Below, one piece after another: positions 1 to 10,367 of a DNA stretch of 64,000 nt. The notes below the pieces were generated by a model that was not told where the DNA came from, did no database searches, and was given only the letters and a program-made list of their open reading frames with translations. Made by a program: the position numbers and the translations under genes. The first letter of the stretch is position 1; each line of letters begins with the position of its first letter. Source of the DNA: Pyrus communis. Its lineage: Eukaryota; Streptophyta; Magnoliopsida; Rosales; Rosaceae. Where the stretch lies: NCBI RefSeq assembly GCF_963583255.1, contig NC_084818.1:14386222-14450221 (forward strand), read 5' to 3'.

Positions 1-135
1 AGCTGCAATAGTGAATGGCTTGAAGAATCCCCCTCAATTGCTTCAGGCAATTACTTCATACACGTCACGGTTGAAATCTTTAATTTCCAGAGAGATAGAG
101 ACAATTGATGTTAGAGCTGATGCAGAAACTTTAAG
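1..135 (+). pseudogene. Orphan exon resembling AUGMIN subunit 5
   Basis: Positions 2-135 read without a stop (second base starts the frame). The peptide includes [16 protein letters not shown] and [19 protein letters not shown], and is followed by a good donor (AG/gtaaac at 135/136). From memory this resembles the plant HAUS/augmin subunit 5 family, a component of the eight-subunit augmin complex that recruits gamma-tubulin to microtubules. The exon continues off the left edge. The next plausible acceptor (gattTGCAG, about 540) adds only about nine codons that do not look like the family before a stop at 570-572. No later exon of that family is visible before the next gene at 1854. I therefore read it as the broken 3' end of a gene or a captured fragment. 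The family name is a recollection and could be wrong; the open exon itself is clear. Confidence 0.4.
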
Positions 136-629
136 GTAAACACTTCCTTGTCAGTCTTGTTGGATATGAGGAATTTATTCACTTTTCTCCTTGCCTTAGC
201 TTCTACAGACAAGGCTGTTCAACTACAAGATACCTTCGTCGTATTTTTTTAATAGTCACTGAGCCAAAGATTGGTGTTAATATGATCTCCCTGCCCTCCC
301 CCCTCTTTTTGTTAATACTTGCAGTGATAGGTCCATTATTTGTCATGTTTTTATAACATTTATCCTTAGTCTTTGCAAGGATATTCAATTAAAAAGAAGT
401 TTTCTTTAATCTATTCTTTCAAATCAATCAACTTTCGTTCTTAAATTAAGTGTGGCGTAATTAACTGGTAAATTGGTTTTAAAGTAATCCTTGTGGATAC
501 AGTCTCATGCTTGCATATATATACTATTATTGATTTGCAGGCTTGTGAGTAACTTAATTTGGATCTTTTGAATCTCTATTTTTAGGTGTTTAAAAGTCTA
601 CAACATCCAGCTGCTTGATTTAAAAAATA

Positions 630-702
630 ATGTGCAGTTTGCAATCTGTGCAGTTTTTTGTGCAGATTGCAATCTGTGCAGTTTGCAATCTGTATTCTGT
701 AC
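630..702. repeat. Short tandem repeat of a CAGTTTGCAATCTGTG-type unit
   Basis: The unit TGCAGTTTGCAATCTG and variants of it (GCAGATTGCAATCTG) recur about four times. The array runs directly into a T-rich stretch and then an A-rich stretch, so it may be internal sequence of the adjacent GC-rich transposon remnant. Confidence 0.7.
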
Positions 703-744
703 AATTTTTTTTTTTTTTTCAAACAACCAAAAAAAAAAAAAAAA

Positions 745-856
745 AAGGACCTGTGGACCCGGCCCGAACCGGCCCGTTTCAACCGGGCCGGGTAATGTCC
801 GGTTCTTATATTAAAAAATGTAATCCCTGACCCGGCCCGGCCCGTGCCCAGCCCTA
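745..856. mobile_element. GC-rich hAT-like element terminus
   Basis: CCCGGCCCG and CGGCCCG motifs alternate here, and the segment ends with CCCGTGCCCAGCCCTA. Read on the other strand that is TAGGGCTGGGCACGGG, which has the look of hAT-superfamily terminal inverted repeats (CAGGG/TAGGG-type ends). The bases TAGGTGT occur both at the end (855-861) and at 583-589, a possible imperfect target duplication, but I see no matching inverted terminus at the left side. The call is therefore one end of a non-autonomous element only. Confidence 0.4.
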
Positions 857-913
857 GGTGTAATAAGTTACTTGGGGCCTGGCCCTTCGTTTTGTTCTTT
901 AGGCTGAGGTGGA

Positions 914-931
914 GCCCAATTAAAATTGGGC
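914..931. repeat. Perfect 18-bp inverted repeat with GCCCA/TGGGC cores
   Basis: The arms GCCCAATT and AATTGGGC are perfectly complementary with a 2-bp centre. Each arm contains the GCCCA/TGGGC core that plant TCP (site II) factors bind. It lies about 930 bp upstream of the NIC1 start, so a role there is possible but unproven. Confidence 0.5.
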
Positions 932-1853
932 CTTGTGCTCGGGAACTTGTTTGGGCTTTGGATACAATAGCTGCAATTACACTCGTGTCCATTCCTCATG
1001 GGTTGCTGATTGGCTGGAAGAAGAATCCCACTGTTTTTGTTTCTTTTGTTTTCCAAGTTTTCAAGGAAGCGATAAGCTACTTAAAAGTCAAAAAAGCAAA
1101 ATGGTACCAAATACCAACCGTCGTGTAAACCCAAATGCCAAAAACCAAAGTTGCTGTTTGTATCTTTCTGTTCCTCCATTCTTTTCGGATTTCTGTATCA
1201 GCTCAAATAAAATAGTGAAAATACGCTGAAAATACCGTTATGTAAGCTTATTATATTATGACATGTGGACTATATAATAAAAGTATATTAATAATTTGAG
1301 AGATATTAGGCAATTGATGATTTCTTTTTAATGAGAAATTCAGGCACTAACTACTACCCCTGTATATTTTATAAAGTATGATCTAAAAAGTAATAATGCT
1401 TGTATTTTTTTAGTAGAATGAAAACATATGAGGACCGTACTCTAGTTTGAGGCTTTTTTTTTTTTTTTTTTTTTTGTTAAAAAGAGACAAATGTTGGTAA
1501 ATCGCGGTTATTCATCTATTTCAAGGGTTGAGAATACTGACAGAGACATTTCAGCTCCCTTGACCATAGTCCAGCAAACTCACCAGCTTGTGCCTCGAGC
1601 CCGAGTCTGCCTTGCTTTTTGTATTTTGGGAGTCGAAATTCGCGCTCTTACTGCTGGACTATTTGCTGTGGTTGTCAGCATGAGGTTCTTTACTCAACTA
1701 ACTTATCTAATCCAACGGTCCAAAACCCCTTTCATTTTCTTGGTCAAGGTTCCTTCCTTCACCCGGAGTCCAAAAGTCACTTGATTCTTTCTGGGGGTCA
1801 TATTTTCTTTATCAGCAGCAAACGTTGAAGGAAAGAAACAAAAAAGAAGAAAA

Positions 1854-4398
1854 ATGGTTCCTCATACGATTGATTTGTTGAAGGAGCAGCTTCCGGTGCA
1901 CCAAGAATCCCTGCTGCTCACCGGTCACACCACCACCGGCCTTGTCCTCGTCGACCTCGTTAATGGCTTCTGCACCGTTGGTGCTGGCAATTTGGTAATT
2001 TCAGTCTTACCCTTCCAGACGTTTTATTTTTCAGGATCAAGATAAACTAAATTTGTAAACTAAATTTATAAGCTAAATAATGTGTTACTAATAAAAATAA
2101 GCACGTCAATCAACAACTAAGAAATAATTCAATCATCAATTTTCATGTCATTTAGTTTACAAAATTTAATCTACAAATTTAATCACCCAACCGTTAACCA
2201 TATCAAAAACAACAATAAAATTTTGCCGACCTAGGCGTATCCAAGTCAGCTAGAGTTTTCTGTAAAGTTTAGATTAGAATAAAGGTGTATTCAATTGGGA
2301 TTTTGAGAGATTTTAATTTTTTAATGAATCGAAGGGTGTTTAATTAGGATTTTAAGTGATTCGCTAAAATTCAATTTGTATTCAATTATAATTTTCAAAA
2401 TAGTTCATTAAAATCCTTAAGAATCCAGGTGGATTCAAATTCAATAAGGATTTTTAAAAAAGTTTATACCATTTTACGTGAATTCAAGGAATTTGTTTTA
2501 AAGAATTTTAAAAAGTTGAGGAATTTGAGGGAATTAGAGAGATTTCGTAGTGTATTTTAAGCAATCACAAATCTCGTATCTTCCACCGAGATTTCGAGGG
2601 AATTGAATCAAAATTTTATATATTATTCACTACAAATCAATTAAACTCTATCAAAATCCATAATTTATAAATCCATTAAATTCTTCAAAATCTCAATTGA
2701 ATACACCCTCCTAAATGAACAGTATAACCAATACTGAAGATTTTGGATGTATTACTCTACATCTTTGGTTGGTTTCACATATGAGATTTGGACGGATAAT
2801 TTACTGGATTTAATGTATGTTGAATGAATAAAATGGATACCAACTTCCACACGTTTTGGGATGGGGATGGATAAGTTTTCTTCCTTACTAAACCAATTTG
2901 TTTAACAAACATTGAATTCAGTGAGTCATCCTATCCAACGCAATCTTAGACACCAAACGCAGGCTATAAGTTTTTGTACATATAAAAGTTTGTATTTTTA
3001 GTGGAATTATATCATTTTTATGCATGTGGGAATTGGCAATAGGCGCCAAGACAGCCTGATAAGCAAATATCTGAAATGGTGGAAGAGTCAGTGAGACTAG
3101 CCAGTGTTTTCTGTGACAAGAAATGGCCTGTCTTTGCTTTCCTTGATTCTCATCACCCTGACATTCCTGAGCATCCTTACCCTCCTCATTGCATTGTTGG
3201 AACTGATGAATCAAATCTAGTCCCAGGTACCCTTTTTTTGTTTCTGTTTTCGATCTTTTTCTTTCCGGTTATTGCTGTAGCTCTCTTATGTCTTGTTATG
3301 TTAGTAGCTCTCTTTTAATGATATTATTACATACACAGACCTGCAATGGTTGGAGAACGAACCAAATGTGACACTTAGACGCAAAGATTGCATTAACGGG
3401 TTTCTAGGATCGATTGAGAAAGATGGCTCTAATCTGTTTGTTAATTGGATTCAAAGTAATCAGATAAAAGCTGTAAGCATTTCCTAAACCCCAAAATGTG
3501 TTCATCCTCTTGTGATTTTGCAGTTTGTAATTGATGTTGACTCGCTAGTTGGTGCCTGTCAGAATTCTATCATTTCTGTCTAATTTTGCTATTTCTTGTT
3601 CTTGTTTTTTAAGATCTTGGTTGTAGGAATATGCACGGATATATGTGTGCTAGACTTTGTATGTACCACTTTGTCTGCAAGAAATCATCGTCTCCTTGCC
3701 CCTCTGGAGGATGTCATTGTGTATTCCCGTGGTTGTGCCACTTTTGATCTTCCAGTTGAAATTGCAAAAAATGCCAAAGATGTTATAGCTCATCCCCAGG
3801 TACTTCAGATCAGATCGTTTTATCGTTACTCGTTGTCTTGTTCTGATATGTTATTTTTTACTTCTCATTTTCCCTTTAGACAGTGTATACATTGGAAATT
3901 TTTCTTTAAAAGCCACAACTCTGACCAGATAATTTGAACTCACATGATTTAGGATACCTAAGATTGAGACAGCGCTGAATTTGAATGTTAAAATGTAATC
4001 CCAGAAAGTATAAGGTATAAGCAAGGGGAATAGAGAAATCTGTCTTCTTTCTGCTTCTTCTTGCCTTCTTATTTTTTTTTGGTTTGCTGCGTCAATCAGA
4101 TATAAATTCTGTGTGTCAAAATGCCTGTATGTGTCATTGACGTGTGTTCTGTGAGTTGATATTCTCATTAAGTCAGCAATGGATGTATTAAGATGCTAAG
4201 TTTTGAAATGACGGTAGATAGGTAATCCCATTAAGATCCATCGTCAAGTGCAGAATGCTGTCAAGTAACAGAGTTCTTAATGCTTGATATTTTGAATGTT
4301 TTTTCCAGGAGCTGATGCAGCACATAGGCCTTTACATGGCCAAAGGAAGAGGAGCGAAGTTAGTGTCAGAAGTGTCATTCGACACAAAAGAGCCATGA
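1854..4398 (+). CDS. NIC1: Nicotinamidase 1 (five exons, 244 aa)
   Basis: The enzyme hydrolyses nicotinamide to nicotinic acid and ammonia in the plant pyridine-nucleotide salvage pathway. Exons: 1854-1994, 3043-3226, 3339-3472, 3614-3799 and 4309-4398. All junctions are GT-AG and the sum is 735 nt, giving 244 residues, which is the length I recall for the Arabidopsis enzyme. The isochorismatase-fold catalytic triad is intact: Asp34 in VLVDLVNGF, Lys124 in LRRKDCINGF and the nucleophile Cys164 in GICTDICV. The metal-site motif LDSHHPDIPE (81-90) is also present. The start ATG sits in a purine-rich leader and begins the conserved N-terminus. Intron 1 (1048 bp) hosts a MITE (2283-2711). There is no signal peptide, so a cytosolic location is expected. 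The gene converges with the NET2 gene downstream. No frameshift or missing residue is seen. Confidence 0.95.
2283..2711. mobile_element. Tourist-like MITE in NIC1 intron 1
   Basis: The termini are AGGTGTATTCAATTGGGATT at the left and the inverted counterpart AATTGAATACACCCTCC at the right. The element is flanked on both sides by TAA (2280-2282 and 2712-2714), the 3-bp target duplication typical of PIF/Harbinger-type MITEs. It is about 429 bp and AT-rich. The terminal motif recurs inside in degenerate form (GGGTGTTTAATTAGGATTTT near 2335), suggesting an internally duplicated end. It has no coding capacity. Confidence 0.75.
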
Positions 4399-5012
4399 TC
4401 CTATAGAGATTGGCATTGAAGCCTTCTCTTTCGCGAGGGGTGCCCGTTTCTAAAGAGTGAAAGGATGTTCTCTATATGTTAAGTGGGAGGTTACATGAAA
4501 GGTTAGCTAGAAGTGGTGCATGTATAGAAATCCCAAAAGCTTTACAACTATCGGTTGGCAGCTTGAAGGATCACAGAATAAAGACTTTAGAATTAGATTT
4601 GTGACCAATAAATGTATAGGAAAGCTTTACATCTTTCACTGTAGTTCACTGAATGATAAGGCAAATTGTATGATCATGTATGCTGTTCGTGCTATTATGT
4701 GGAAGTGGAACGAAATCCTGCAGTTTCATGCTTCATTGCAACATAATGTATGAAAATTTGAGTTAAAGACCATGTTTTAATGGTAATAGATGGTTTAAAT
4801 GCTCCTGCTGTTTGATACTTACACAAGCTACAATAATGTATGGTAATTAAATGACATGATCTCCCAGAAAGAGAGGATTAAAAAAAAAAAAAAAATCCCG
4901 AAAAGGAAGGAGACCCAAAAGAAAAGGAAAAAAAAATGGAGGAAATCTGTCGAAATGCTGTTCAAAAGTGGAAACGAAAGCAAAGAAAACAAAATGCACA
5001 CAATGAAACGAT
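4399..5012. other. Short convergent spacer holding two 3' UTRs
   Basis: These 614 bases separate the stop codons of NIC1 (+) and the NET2 gene (-). They contain poly-A-like tracts (4880-4895, 4928-4937) and no open frame with coding character. Both 3' UTRs must lie here, so the two transcripts may overlap at their ends. Confidence 0.6.
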
Positions 5013-8000
5013 CTACAGCTGAGATGACTTAGCTTTTGAATCTTGGTATCTCTTATGCATTGCAGGGGCCACAACGGAGAAGATTGATCGCTTTTGCTTC
5101 TTTGGTGTGACGCCAAATATAAATGACCTCAAGGGAACTCGTGAACGACTCTCAGAGTGAGCCAGCTGTGGAGGCGGTTGCTTCTTTGATCCAACGAGCC
5201 TGTAATCCTCGTTCAATTTTGCCATAGTTTTCTCTATTTCAATTTGGAGTGCGTTAACATGATCCAATCCTGCTTGCAACTCATCTGCAACCTTGTTATT
5301 CTCTTGTTTCATATTTAAAATTTCGCCTTGGAACTTTGCAGCTTGGTAGCTTGTAAACTTGAAGTCACCATCCTCAGCACTTGTCTTCAGAGCCTTTGTT
5401 ATTTCTTCTTGAATGTCGCACAAAGACGTGAATCTGCACTGCAGTTCGTCCTTCAGTAGCGCACCCTTTTCCAACCAAACATTCAGTTCAGTTTGTATCT
5501 CCATTAGGTGCTTGTATATTGGTCGTGCATCTGATTTCATAGAATATTTTGCATGACTACTTCCATCTTGTTTCTTAGTTTTCTCCTCAAGCTTGGATAT
5601 CTCAGACTGCAAATCTTGGACGGTAGTTTCAAATTGTTGTACTTGGTGGAATGAAGCGCTAAATTTTAACCAGAAATCCAAGTTCTCCTCCAACAGTTCA
5701 TCAATGTTCGATCGGAATTTTTCTTCTATTTCTGAAGTTCCCTCAAATTCGTCATCCTCTTTCCTATCTGCTGAAATACTTGTCGCGGTCTGCTGGGTAT
5801 CTAAAGCTTTAAGCTCTTCTGAGTCTTTACTTTTACCTAAACTCTGTAGCAGAAGATCCAATTTCTTATGCAATGATTTAATCTCTTCATCTTTCATGGC
5901 ACTGGCACTCTTCAGTTCTTTTATCTGCACTGATGTTTCAAAGAGGTCGTTCTCTGCTTCGCTGAACTTCTTCTTCAGATCCTTGTAGTTCCGAAGAGTT
6001 ATCGTGTACTCTGTCAATAGAATCTTTTCTCTGCCCTCCATCCCATTCACAAACAATTTCTGCCAATCTGGCTCATCTTCGTTCCTTGCTGCTTGTTCCA
6101 CAACTTCGTTATTAATTTCTGGAGATTCACAAACATCTTTTCCTTGATTTCCAGCGGAAGTACTGAGAGCATCTGTAGCTGTTAGAGAACCATCAGCAGG
6201 ATTTTCTGTTTGCTTATGCTCTATGGACTCTTTGGACGGTCTCCCTTCATCCAGAGATTCTTCTTCTTTTCGCTGTGAAACTGTAGCCTTCAGTTCCTCA
6301 TCCAACTTCGCTTCCTGCACTACCTTGGAGCCAGCAACAGGACTAACCGACTTTTCAATTTCCGGGGATTGAGAAACTTCTTTTCCTTGATTGCCGGCAG
6401 AAGTACTGAGAGCATCTGTAGCTGAACCATCAGTAGACTTTTCCATTTCCTTATGTTCGGTTGACTCTATTAACGGTCTCACTTTAGGTGGAAGTTCTTC
6501 ATCTTTTCGCAGTGAAACTGTAGGCTGAACCTCATCTGACTTCGCTTCCTGCAGTACCTTGGATCCAGCAACAGGATTAACCGCATTTTTACTTTCCAGG
6601 GATTGAGAAACATCTTTTCCTGCAGAAGTACTGAGAGCATCTGTAGCTTTTACAGAACCATCAGTAGACTTTGCCATTTCCTTATGTTCTGTTGACTCTT
6701 TTAACGCTCTCACTTCAGGCGGAAGTTCTTCATCTTTTTGCAGTGAAACTGTAGGCTTCAGTTCCTCATCTGACTTTGCTTCCTGCAGTACCTTGGATCC
6801 AGCAACAGGATTAACCGCATTTACTTCTCCTTCAAGCTGTTTCTGCAACTTGGTTTCGACAAGAGATTCCTCTTTTGTTTCTGATGAGCCTGTGACCTTG
6901 ACCTCCTCATCTGGCTTCACGGCTTCCAGTTTATGAGAAATGTGATCGAGGTTACAAGTCGCTTCAGTAAAATGTGTCTGGAGATTGTCATTCTGGTTTT
7001 CAACACTTTGGTTGAGATCCTGAACTTCATGCAGCTTTTCCTCCATTTCCTTCAACTTTTCGCTCAAGTCTTTCTTGTCACCGACGAGAGTTGCCTTGTC
7101 ACCTTCCAGATTTTTAATCTGTTCTTGAATCTCATCATTTTCGCTTCTTAGTCTCTTGACTAGAGCAGTCTGTGATGAAACTGCACCCTCTAAACTGATC
7201 ACCTTAGTCACGAGCTCATCAATCTTTTCTGCCATTTCCGCAACAGTGAGAGATGAATCTGGTGCGGCGTCATAGTGTTCCTTAATTTTCTCCCGTAACA
7301 ACTCTAATTTCTGCTTCTGATGGGCTGCTTTGTCCACTTCCTGGTCCAAGCTTTTCTCATTTGCTGCATTTACAGATTCATCCTTTGCATTTGGCTTTTC
7401 CGGATTGGGTTGATCAGGATGAAACTCATTCTTAAGAGTCTCTAAGTTCTTCCGGGCATCCTTAACCCTTTTCGACTCAACCCTCGCTTCCTCAGCTGTA
7501 GTTTCCTGTTTTGCCTGCAATTCAACCAATGTCTGTTGGCATGACTTTAAAGCAGCTGCTGCCATCAAATTCCGAGCCTCATTATCTTCAATGACCGTTC
7601 CATCACCAAATTCATCTTGCAAAACGCATACTTTCTCCTGCAATCCCTTTATTTGGTTCTCAATTTCCCAGTACTTGGCAAGTCCATTCTCGTACGAACT
7701 CTTTACAAACTCTTTCTCTGTTTGTAGGGACAGAATCTGTTTCTGCGTCTTGTCAATCTCTTCACGTGCCTGAGGTTTAGTCAAGCCGGATTTAGGAACT
7801 GTTTTAGCAGACGTCGATTTCATTGATCGCTGAGGCTGCAGCTTATTTTTCTCTGTTGCTTTCGTGAGAAGACTCCTTAAATCCTTAGTAGGACCCTTCG
7901 GGGGAACGTTTGGGATGTTCCCTTTTGAGATATCTGGAGGCCTCCTAGGCGTTTTAGTCGAGGGATATTCATCTTCGTCATCCATGGCAAACTGAACTTG

Positions 8001-8821
8001 TTCCGGGAAAACAGAAGCGATTGTGTTGTTGGCATTTTGTAGCTCTGTTGAAATGTGATCATATCGCTCAGCTAAGGACCGGTAAGCTCTGTATGTTTCT
8101 TCGACGAAGTGTATCAGCTCCGGTCTATTTTTGAAGTACATTTCTGCTCTCTTGGCAAAGGAGTCTCCATCCTCTTCAATGAGTTTAAGCACACTCTGCA
8201 CCTTTTCCTCCATATCTGCAATTTCCATAATACTATACGTTCAATTCTCAGCAGACAGATACATACAACCTGTTTTCGGATAAGCGAAAAACTAAACATG
8301 ACAAGCAAAAGTGCAGCAGCTCCTGCAGAACCTTCGACGACGATGAATGATTGTTTCAAGTTAACCAAAATCTAATTAACAAATTGTTTGTATCAGTTGC
8401 AATATTTGGAAGATTTCAAATGAAATATGAAGGCGTTCATAAATCTCAATGCATGCATGCAGCTATATATTCTCTCATATTAATTATATTTTATGAACCA
8501 AACAAATTGAGTTAAAATCTTGTAACTCTAGTACACAAATTCTATCTCTGAATCCATTTGGATCAGATCCAAAATATGCGGATAGCCAAATCATCAAAAC
8601 ATATCCAATAAACAAGAAGCAAAAACTCGTTTAAGAGCGGATGCGATTAGTATAGGTTCAGGGTTCGATTTTCTCCAAATCTACTCGAAAAAAAAAAAGA
8701 AAAACAGGAAGGTAGGCGGGTGGGTACCTTGGAGGTTTTGATCGAGCCATTTGGATTGCTTAGTTCTGATGTGGCTGGCCCACCACCATGAATATGCATT
8801 GCTTGCAGCTCTCTGCAACAT
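5013..8821 (-). CDS. NET2-type (KIP1-like) actin-binding protein, 1098 aa
   Basis: The gene has two exons. Exon 1 is 8728-8821 (complement), begins MLQRAASNAYSWWWASHIR and ends in phase 1 (CAAG/gtaccc). Exon 2 is 5013-8215, entered at ttgcag/AT with the split codon giving Asp32. Total 3297 nt. Residues about 10-90 form the NAB domain: YSWWWASHIRTKQSKWL, DMEEKV, then FVEETYRAYRSLAERYDHIS. This domain binds F-actin in plant NET proteins. The rest is long coiled coil. Order and length match the NET2 subfamily, which in Arabidopsis is pollen-enriched and links actin to the plasma membrane (family knowledge). Residues about 496-730 are a threefold tandem repeat. A start placed at the in-frame ATG at 8226-8228 would be wrong: it lies in the intron and loses the WWW half of the NAB domain. 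It lies tail to tail with NIC1. Confidence 0.9.
6120..6822 (-). repeat. Threefold in-frame tandem repeat inside the NET2 gene
   Basis: Three units of about 230-240 bp encode roughly 78 residues each. Each starts near NPVAGSKVLQEAKSDE, passes through a TVS..KDEELPP segment and HKEME/KSTDGS, and ends with TDALSTSAG. Units 1 and 2 are close to identical; unit 3 is more diverged (SVSPVAGSKVVQEAK). All three keep the frame. The repeats are acidic, Ser/Thr-rich and lie between coiled-coil blocks, so they probably form a disordered spacer. Confidence 0.85.
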
Positions 8822-9154
8822 CTTTCTTCGTCGTCGTCTTCTTTCTCTTCAGACCAAAACCATGCAACCCTTCTTCTCTAAACCAAAACACCAACAATAT
8901 TAACTAACTTAATTATTGTTAATTAATGTTTAATTAGGGAAATTAAAAGAAAAGAAAAGAAAAGACAGACAGACAGACAGAGCGAGCTGGAGGAAAGAAC
9001 GTGCACTGGAATGTGCTTGCACGCCACCAACTCTGTCACCTTTCTAATATTAGGATCATGGAAGGGAGCAAACCTCGCTCCGAATATTTTGTTTTGTCAA
9101 ACCACTTCCTTTTATGAAAAACATTAAATTTTTTCATTTTTTTACTATACGATA

Positions 9155-9302
9155 TTATTTAAATTAAGTGGATGTGAGAGTGGACTACGCCTCATAATGT
9201 GTTAGCAATAATATAACTCAAATTCGCCTTTGGATAAAATTAAACTTAAGATCTCTGACTTACAAGTAAAAAAAATATCATTAGAATATAATACTAAGTA
9301 GC
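9155..9302 (-). repeat. Degenerate SINE copy (reverse orientation)
   Basis: Read on the minus strand it contains CTTAGTATTATATTCTAATG, ACTTGTAAGTCAGAGATCTT, then AAAGGCGAATTTGA and ACATTATGAGGC. These follow the same order as the better copy at 32626-32795. The tRNA-like box B is eroded. It is one of at least five related copies in the window. Confidence 0.5.
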
Positions 9303-9984
9303 TGAAGAAAAAAAAATTAAAAAATAAACGGACACCAAATATGTAAAATAAAGTCCCTCAATAGAAAGAACACCACCGGCAATGGCATGTTTGCTTTTTC
9401 CAATGGCACCCATTTTCGCCTGGGCCGGCACAAGTGACTTTTTGCCAACTATTTGCCTTTCTCTTCCTCCTTTTCAAATTTTCAAGAAATTAGCAAAAAC
9501 AAATATAAAGTTGGCTGTAAGATGTGTCAAATTATCAAAAACATAAATAGTTACGTTGTTTTTCTATGAAAATATGATTAATCGTGTAACGAAAAATAAA
9601 GTTGAAAAAGAAAATAACTAAAAAAGAAAGAATAGTTAATTATGAGTAATTATTTTCTAATGAAAATTTGGGTGCAGAAGGCGTGCAAGTAATGTGTCAC
9701 CGACTCTAGTAAAATAAATCTTTAGGAAGCAACCTAAATTTGATGGGTGGGCACCCCATTCTTAAGGACTAAGGAGGGTGGTCCTTTGGACAGTTTGGCG
9801 GACATGAAACAGACTTGGGTGCCCAAATCATTGGAACAAGGACTGGACGGGTATTTCTGTTATTTTGGAGGGATGCTTCTTCTTTTCTTTGGCATGATGA
9901 CATGGGACTCTAGTCTAGCCTATGCCTATGTAGTTGTCTTGTTGTCTTCTCTCAAAATCACATATTTGGGATGGAATAACAACA

Positions 9985-10030
9985 GCGAAAAAGCAAAAAA
10001 GCAAAAAAGCTAAAAAGCAAAAAAGCAAAA
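9985..10030. repeat. Simple repeat (AAAAAGC)n
   Basis: About six tandem units of AAAAAGC or AAAAAGCT, an A-rich 7-8 bp microsatellite that ends in a pure A run. Confidence 0.8.
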
Positions 10031-10367
10031 AAAACTTTATATATTTGAGGAATGCTTGGTTGAGTTGGTTGTTCAAGGATAGCGAGAAATTCTTTTTCAA
10101 CATATTGCATGTACAATTTTTGTTGGTTTTTATTTATTTATATTTTATGTTTATAATTGAAATTGTTTATAGTATAAACTATTTTGTAAAGATCATTTTT
10201 GTAAGAAATCAATAAAAAATCAATGGTAACAAATGGAAAAACAGTTCATAATACTTTTACTAATTTTTATCATTTATTTTTATATAGTTTGAGTTTGATG
10301 ATCAAATGATGTTATATTTTATTGATTTTTGCATAGATGGTTTTTACATAATGATTTATAACATTAG

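Larger units (their letters stand above)
136..1853. other. Intergenic region upstream of NIC1
   Basis: No supportable gene. It holds the intron or relic after the orphan exon, a short tandem repeat (630-702), a GC-rich hAT-like terminus (745-856), an inverted repeat (914-931), a poly-T run (1458-1484) and the presumed promoter and 5' UTR of NIC1. The last 40 bases before the NIC1 start are purine-rich, as expected of a leader. Confidence 0.6.
8822..10362. other. Intergenic region between NET2 and the retroelement
   Basis: It contains the NET2 promoter and 5' UTR, with an AAAAG/ACAG microsatellite at 8946-8980 that reads as CT-rich on the gene strand. It also holds a degenerate SINE copy (9155-9302) and A-rich AAAAAGC repeats (9985-10030). 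Small open frames at 9747-10215 show no domain or codon character, and I regard the rest as non-coding. Confidence 0.55.

Noticed and set aside
582..992. Overlapping open frames on both strands across the repeat block
   Set aside because: They translate the TGCAGTTTGCAATCTG repeats and poly-A/T runs (poly-Phe/poly-Lys), with no coding character.
8216..8228. ATG at 8226-8228 as the NET2 start
   Set aside because: It lies upstream of the ttgcag acceptor, inside the intron. The NAB domain needs the exon at 8728-8821.
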